Part shown: positions 59,869-64,000 of the stretch, piece after piece
How the letters are laid out: each line of letters opens with the position of its first letter
Numbering within the stretch: position 1 is the stretch's first letter
The notes under the pieces: generated by a model
Databases searched by the model: none
Told to the model about the DNA's origin: nothing
What the model saw: only the letters and a program-made list of their open reading frames with translations
Program-made: the position numbers and the translations under genes
DNA from: CAVQZC01 sp963718315
GTDB lineage: Bacteria; Actinomycetota; Thermoleophilia; Gaiellales; JAICJC01
Length of the DNA: 64,000 nt
NCBI GenBank assembly: GCA_963718315.1
Contig: CAVQZC010000007.1
Span: forward strand, 682,001 to 746,000
Direction: 5' to 3'

Positions 59869-60630
59869 CTACAGGGTGCTGAGTCTGTTCAGCGGCCAGT
59901 AGGTGGCGAACGCCTCGCCGATGATGTACTTGCCGGGCAGCGGCCCCCAGCTGCGGCTGTCCTCGGAGTCGCCGCGGTTGTCGCCCATCATGAAGTAGTC
60001 GCCCTTGGGCACGTGATAGGTGCCGATCGTGCCCTCCTGCGTCCCCTTGGGCAGGAACGATTCGTCGAGGAGATGGCACCCGGTGGTCGCCGTCTTGCAG
60101 ACGGTGACGCTGTTCGGCTTCACGATCACCGTCTCGCCGGGCAGGCCGATCACCCGCTTGATGAACGTGACGCCCGCCTCGGTGTTCGCACCCTTCTCGG
60201 CGATCTGCCCGACCCCGGGCGGGTGGAAGACGACGATGTCGTAGCGGTGCGGCGAGTGGAACCGGTAGATGAAGCGGGACACCAGCACCCGGTCGCCGAC
60301 CATCAGCGTCGGCTCCATCGACGCCGAGGGGATCCGGTAGGGCTTGATGACCCAGCCGTTGACCACGTACCAGAGCCCGAAGGCGCAGACCAGGATCAGC
60401 ACCAGCTCGAGCAGTGGGTCGAGCTGGCGGCGCCTCGACTTCTTGGGAGGCGGCTCCTCCTCCTCGCCGGCGGCGGGCGGCTCGGCCTCAGGGGCGAGCG
60501 CGCCGTTCGGCTGCGCGTACCCCTCGTCGGAGGGGGTGAACGCCTCCTCGGCCGGCGTGCGGTCAGCCTGGCCGACCGGCTCCGACCCCGGCGCCGTCTC
60601 CCCGCCGGATGGGGGCACGAACTCGGTCAC
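59869..60630 (-). CDS. lepB: Signal peptidase I
   Basis: 253 residues. A ~65-residue acidic, Pro-rich cytoplasmic N-terminus (unusually long), one membrane helix at ~72-92 (LLELVLILVCAFGLWYVVNG), Ser104 in YRIPSASMEPTLMVGDRVLV, general-base Lys158 in TFIKRVIGLPGETVIV, and the box E segment GDYFMMGDNRGDSEDSRSWG. Cleaves signal peptides of exported proteins. Follows rplS by 10 nt, in the rplS operon as in other actinobacteria. Confidence 0.94.
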   Translation of the reverse strand: MTEFVPPSGGETAPGSEPVGQADRTPAEEAFTPSDEGYAQPNGALAPEAEPPAAGEEEEPPPKKSRRRQLDPLLELVLILVCAFGLWYVVNGWVIKPYRIPSASMEPTLMVGDRVLVSRFIYRFHSPHRYDIVVFHPPGVGQIAEKGANTEAGVTFIKRVIGLPGETVIVKPNSVTVCKTATTGCHLLDESFLPKGTQEGTIGTYHVPKGDYFMMGDNRGDSEDSRSWGPLPGKYIIGEAFATYWPLNRLSTL

Positions 60631-60640
60631 AACGACAGGC

Positions 60641-60986
60641 TCAGCGTGACTTCTCGCGGACGCGGGCGGCCTTGCCGACCTTGTCGCGCAGGTAATACAG
60701 CTTCGCCCGGCTCACGTCACCGATGCTGGCGACGTCGATCCGGTCGATGCGCGGCGAGTGCAGCGGGAATGTTCGCTCGACGAAGACCTCGTTGAACGAC
60801 TTCTTGCGGACCGTGAACGTCTCCCGCACGCCTTCGCCTTGCCGCTTGATGCAGATCCCCTCGAACACCTGCACGCGATGCCGGGTGCCCTCGATGACCT
60901 TGAAGTGGACGCGTACCGTGTCGCCAGCCTTGAATTCGGGCACCTCGCGGCGCTGGCGGTTCTCGATGTCCTGAATCACGTTCACG
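60641..60986 (-). CDS. rplS: 50S ribosomal protein L19
   Basis: 115 residues from GTG 60986 (NVIQDIENRQRR, matching the family's MN.I..IE start). Core: VPEFKAGDTVRVHFKVIEGT, RHRVQVFEGICIKRQGEGVR, ETFTVRKKSFNEVFVERTFP, LHSPRIDRIDVASIGDVSRA, KLYYLRDKVGKAARVREK. 53 nt after trmD. Confidence 0.95.
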
Positions 60987-61039
60987 GTGCGACGTCCTCG
61001 GGTCGGGGCCAAAGGATGCTAGCGGAGGCTCACCGCCGG

Positions 61040-61738
61040 TCACAAATCGGAGCCGTCGCGGGGTCGCCGCTGCCGGCTCTGCTCCCGCCGCCAGCGCTCG
61101 ACCTCCCCGTGATTGCCCGACAGCAGCACGTCAGGCACCGTCCAGCCGCGGAAGTCCTCCGGGCGCGTGTAGTGGGGGTATTCGAGCCCGCCCTCGAGCG
61201 CCTCGGAGAACGACTCCTCCACCCCGCTCTCGGCAGCCCCGAGCGCTCCGGGCAGCTTGCGGGCGACGGCGTCGACCACGGCCATTGCGGCGATCTCGCC
61301 GCCTGACAGGACGTACCGGCCGACCGAGATCTCGTCGTTGGCGAGCCCGTCGTGAACGCGCTGGTCGAACCCCTCGTAGCGGCCACAGAGCAGGGTCATG
61401 CCCGGCCCGGCGGCGAGCTCGTCGACGACGGCGTCGGTCAGCTCCCGCCCGACCGGCGTCAGCACCGCGACTCGCCGCGACCGCCGCACCTCCTCGGCCG
61501 GCATTCCATACGTCGCCTCCAGCGCCGCGCAGACGACGTCGACGCGGATCACCATCCCGGCTCCACCGCCGTAGGGGGCGTCGTCTACCTGCCGGTAGTT
61601 GCCGATCGCGTGGTCGCGCAGGTCGAGCGCGCGGAGGGCCAGCGAGCCTGCCTCGATCGCGTTTCGCACCGGCCGCGACTCGCGCATCCAGTCCAGGTAG
61701 GACGGGAACAGCGTCATCACGTCGATCTCGAGCGTCAC
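61040..61738 (-). CDS. trmD: tRNA (guanine-37-N1)-methyltransferase
   Basis: 232 residues, SPOUT fold with trefoil knot: LEIDVMTLFPSYLDWMRESR, LDLRDHAIGNYRQVDDAPYG, GGAGMVIRVDVVCAALEATY, MTLLCGRYEGFDQRVHDGLA, NDEISVGRYVLSGGEIAAMA (AdoMet knot), PEDFRGWTVPDVLLSGNHGE. ATG overlaps the rimM stop by four nt. Confidence 0.95.
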   Translation of the reverse strand: MTLEIDVMTLFPSYLDWMRESRPVRNAIEAGSLALRALDLRDHAIGNYRQVDDAPYGGGAGMVIRVDVVCAALEATYGMPAEEVRRSRRVAVLTPVGRELTDAVVDELAAGPGMTLLCGRYEGFDQRVHDGLANDEISVGRYVLSGGEIAAMAVVDAVARKLPGALGAAESGVEESFSEALEGGLEYPHYTRPEDFRGWTVPDVLLSGNHGEVERWRREQSRQRRPRDGSDL

Positions 61739-62238
61739 AGGAAGTCCTCGCGGATCGAGATCCGGCGGGCCGCCAGGTCGACGTCCAGCACGACGTCCTC
61801 GACGAACGGGAGCTGGAGCGGCTCGGCGCCGCCGGCGACCTCGAGCACGTCGTTCGCCGGGTACGTCAGCACCTCCGCCACCTCACCCAGCCGCCGGTCG
61901 CCGGCCCACACCGAGCAGCCCACCAGGTCGGCCTGGAAGAACTCGCCCTCGTCCGGGTCGGGCAGCTCCGCGCGGTCGACGGAGACCGGAAAGCCGCGCA
62001 ATGCCTCGGCCTCGTCCCGGCTGGCGGCAATGTCGAGCCGCAGGATCGGGCGGTCGGCCGTGCCCTTGCGTGCGGCGATCCGAGCCGGCCGCTCGCCGAC
62101 CTCCACCTCGAGCCCGGCATCCAGCGCCACGTCGCCGCCGTGTCCCGCCAGGTGGAAGGATCCGTCGAGGCCGTGCGGACGGCCCACGGTCCCGACGATC
62201 AGGCGGCTGCGGTCTGGGTCAGGCTGCGATCTCGACAT
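61735..62238 (-). CDS. rimM: 16S rRNA processing protein RimM
   Basis: 167 residues: LIVGTVGRPHGLDGSFHLAG (N-terminal RimM barrel), SRDEAEALRGFPVSVDRAEL, DEGEFFQADLVGCSVWAGDR, PANDVLEVAGGAEPLQLPFV, and the PRC-barrel end DLAARRISI. Assembly factor for the 30S head. Starts inside khpA (20-nt overlap). Confidence 0.93.
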   Translation of the reverse strand: MSRSQPDPDRSRLIVGTVGRPHGLDGSFHLAGHGGDVALDAGLEVEVGERPARIAARKGTADRPILRLDIAASRDEAEALRGFPVSVDRAELPDPDEGEFFQADLVGCSVWAGDRRLGEVAEVLTYPANDVLEVAGGAEPLQLPFVEDVVLDVDLAARRISIREDFL

Positions 62239-62452
62239 GCACGCGGCGGCCCGAACGCACGGACGACGCCTTGACGACCGTCCGCAGCGAGCGGGCGATC
62301 CGGCCCTGCTTGCCGATCACCTTGCCGACATCCTCGGGGTGCACGTGCAGTTCCAGCAGCAGCTCCCCCGACTCGCGCTCCACACGCTCCACCGAGACGT
62401 CGTCGGGGTTGTCGACGAGCTCGCGGGCAAGGAACACGAGCAGCTCCTCCAC
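62219..62452 (-). CDS. khpA: KH-domain RNA-binding protein KhpA
   Basis: 77 residues from GTG 62452: VEELLVFLARELVDNPDDVS, LLLELHVHPEDVGKVIGKQG, RIARSLRTVVKASSVRSGRR. The GKVIGKQGR loop is the KH signature. Small RNA-binding partner in cell elongation/ribosome maturation. Lies between rpsP and rimM as in most Gram-positives. Confidence 0.93.
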   Translation of the reverse strand: MEELLVFLARELVDNPDDVSVERVERESGELLLELHVHPEDVGKVIGKQGRIARSLRTVVKASSVRSGRRVHVEIAA

Positions 62453-62456
62453 GGAG

Positions 62457-62693
62457 TTACACCCCTGCGATCTTGAGCAGCTTCGAGACCGTGTGGGTCG
62501 GCTGTGCGCCGTTTGCCAGCCACGCACGCGCGCGGTCGGTGTCGATCTCGATCAGCGACGGATCGTGCTGCGGGTTGTAGCGACCGATCGTCTCGAGCGT
62601 GCGGCCGTCGCGCGGCACGCGCGAGTCGGCCACGACCACGCGGTAGATCGGGTTCTTGGCGCTGCCATGGCGCGCCAGGCGAATCTTGACCAC
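62457..62693 (-). CDS. rpsP: 30S ribosomal protein S16
   Basis: 78 residues from GTG 62693: VKIRLARHGSAKNPIYRVVV, ADSRVPRDGRTLETIGRYNP, WLANGAQPTHTVSKLLKIAG. Starts one base after the ffh stop. Confidence 0.95.
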   Translation of the reverse strand: MVKIRLARHGSAKNPIYRVVVADSRVPRDGRTLETIGRYNPQHDPSLIEIDTDRARAWLANGAQPTHTVSKLLKIAGV

Positions 62694-62694
62694 A

Positions 62695-64000
62695 TTACCT
62701 CCGTTGTAGACCGGGAAACTGCGGCATCTTACCCTGAGCCACCTGTTTCATCATCCGCTGCATCTGGCGGAACTGGGTCAGGAGCTGGTTCACCGACTGC
62801 ACGTTGGTGCCGCTGCCGGCGGCGATCCGGCGCCTGCGGCTGCCGTCGATCAGCTTGGGATTGCGCCGCTCGGCGGGCGTCATCGACAGGATGATCGCCT
62901 CCACCCGGCCCAGATCCTTCTCGTCCACCTTCATGTTGCGCACCTGGCGGCCGACGCCCGGCACCATCCCCAGCAGGCCGGCGAGGCCGCTGCCCGACGC
63001 CATCTTGCGCACCTGGTTCAGCTGCCCCAGAAAGTCGTCGAGCGTGAACTCCGACTTGCGGATCTTGGCCTCGAGCTCGGCGGCCTCGTTCTCGTCGTAC
63101 TGCTCCTGCGCCCGCTCGATCAGCGACATGACGTCGCCCATGCCGAGGATCCGCGAGGCCATCCGGTCGGGGTGGAACTCCTCCAGCTGGTCGAGCTTCT
63201 CGCCGACCGACACGAACTTGATCGGCTTGCCGGTGACCGCCCGCACCGCCAGCGCCGCACCGCCGCGGGCGTCGCCGTCCAGCTTGGTCAGCACGACGCC
63301 GTCGTAGTCGACAGCGTCGGCAAACGCCTCGGCCGTGGTCACCGCATCCTGGCCGGTCATCGAGTCGAGCACGAGCAGCACGTTCTGCGGCTTGGTGGCG
63401 GCCTTGATCCGCACCAGCTCGTCCATCATCTCCTTGTCGATGTGCAGGCGGCCCGCGGTGTCGACGATGACCACGTCGCGGCCCTGCGCCTTGGCCTGCT
63501 CGATGCCCCAGACGGCCGTCTCGACCGGGTCCTCGGTGCCCCGCTCGTAGACCGGCACCTGCAGCGACTTGCCGAGCGTCTGCAGCTGCTGGATCGCCGC
63601 CGGCCGGTAGACGTCGCAGGCCACCATCGCCGGGCGCTTCTTCTGCTTGGCCAGCAGCCGCGCCAGCTTGCCGCAGGTGGTCGTCTTGCCGGAGCCCTGC
63701 AGGCCGGCCATCAGGATCACGGTCGGCGGCCGGTTGCTGAACGAGAGCTTGGTGCCGGCCGTGCCCATCAGCTCGGTCAGCTCCTCGTGCACGATCTTGA
63801 CCACCTGCTGGCCCGGGGTCAGGCTCTCGAGCACATCGGCGCCGAGGCAGCGCTCGCGCACCTTGGCGACGAAGTCCTTGACGACGGCGAAGTTGACGTC
63901 GGCCTCGAGGAGCGCGAGGCGGATCTCGCGCATGGCCTTGTTGATGTCGTCCTCGGACAGGCGGCCCTTGCCGCGGAGGCCGTCGAGGGTGGCGCCGAGC
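62695..64000 (-). CDS. ffh: Signal recognition particle protein, 54-kDa GTPase (5' end beyond window)
   Basis: About 435 residues are visible, lacking only the first ones. N domain LLEADVNFAVVKDFVAKVRE, G1 MAGLQGSGKTTTCGKLARLL, ACDVYRPAAIQQLQTLGKSL, G3 DVVIVDTAGRLHIDKEMMDE, G4 GVVLTKLDGDARGGAALAVR, GKPIKFVSVGEKLDQLEEFH. The Met-rich M domain ends with FLGQLNQVRKMASGSG and QFRQMQRMMKQVAQGKMP. Targets nascent membrane proteins. Head of the operon running to dprA; its promoter is outside the window. Confidence 0.95.
   Translation of the reverse strand, partial: LGATLDGLRGKGRLSEDDINKAMREIRLALLEADVNFAVVKDFVAKVRERCLGADVLESLTPGQQVVKIVHEELTELMGTAGTKLSFSNRPPTVILMAGLQGSGKTTTCGKLARLLAKQKKRPAMVACDVYRPAAIQQLQTLGKSLQVPVYERGTEDPVETAVWGIEQAKAQGRDVVIVDTAGRLHIDKEMMDELVRIKAATKPQNVLLVLDSMTGQDAVTTAEAFADAVDYDGVVLTKLDGDARGGAALAVRAVTGKPIKFVSVGEKLDQLEEFHPDRMASRILGMGDVMSLIERAQEQYDENEAAELEAKIRKSEFTLDDFLGQLNQVRKMASGSGLAGLLGMVPGVGRQVRNMKVDEKDLGRVEAIILSMTPAERRNPKLIDGSRRRRIAAGSGTNVQSVNQLLTQFRQMQRMMKQVAQGKMPQFPGLQRR

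Overview
The window is about 64 kb of gene-dense DNA of roughly 70% G+C. Start codons are often GTG or TTG, stops and starts often overlap (ATGA/GTGA), and there is a complete core of coenzyme F420 genes, F420-dependent oxidoreductases and a WhiG/FliA-type sigma factor. Together these suggest an actinobacterium (Actinomycetota), perhaps of the Thermoleophilia type. The phylum is a firm inference; the class is a guess. At least nine otherwise normal genes, including a sigma factor, comM and an EF-G homologue, are each broken by one to three single-base indels. The indels often sit in short homopolymers, so the sequence is most likely a long-read or metagenome assembly with residual indel errors. 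I annotate those genes across the shift.

Layout. 1-7.8 kb: 2-oxoacid dehydrogenase E1 beta/alpha with a FadR-type regulator, isochorismatase, quinone-reductase-like MDR, a Vps62-like membrane fusion, a DUF899 protein, and an ArsR-SRPBCC pair whose ArsR has lost its DNA-binding core. 8-11.7 kb: a secreted seven-repeat propeller with paired cysteines, an epoxide-hydrolase-like enzyme, VOC and GNAT proteins. 11.76-20.2 kb: an accessory block (histidine kinase, diguanylate cyclase, FAD oxidoreductase, zinc alcohol dehydrogenase, hypotheticals) lying between tRNA-Gly and a 17-nt copy of that tRNA's 3' end, as an integrated element would. 20.3-29.5 kb: ferritin-like protein, a threonine-synthase-like protein without its catalytic lysine, CGNR regulator, RlpA, EF-G-like GTPase, WhiG sigma factor, Xer recombinase. 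29.7-36.3 kb: F420 genes cofC, cofD and cofE with three predicted F420-dependent oxidoreductases. 36.4-38.8 kb: RodZ-like protein, methyltransferase, MOSC protein. 38.9-50.8 kb: an exopolysaccharide locus (BY-kinase/chain-length regulator, WecG-type and family-2 glycosyltransferases, ligase/polymerase, flippase, APH-like kinase) with three sulfotransferases, followed by a secreted WAVG-repeat propeller and a GH5 glycosidase. 54-56 kb: tRNA-Trp, arginase-family protein, HAD hydrolase, MGMT. 56.3-64 kb: the conserved housekeeping run ffh-rpsP-khpA-rimM-trmD-rplS-lepB-rnhB-yraN-comM-dprA, all on the minus strand.

The genes most likely to work together are: (i) the polysaccharide operon at 47280-41336 with the flanking flippase, sulfotransferases and kinase, which would assemble and export a sulfated surface glycan; (ii) the F420 genes, which would supply the cofactor to neighbouring oxidoreductases; (iii) the SRP/ribosome-maturation/secretion operon. 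No CRISPR array, complete insertion sequence, prophage or rRNA was seen.
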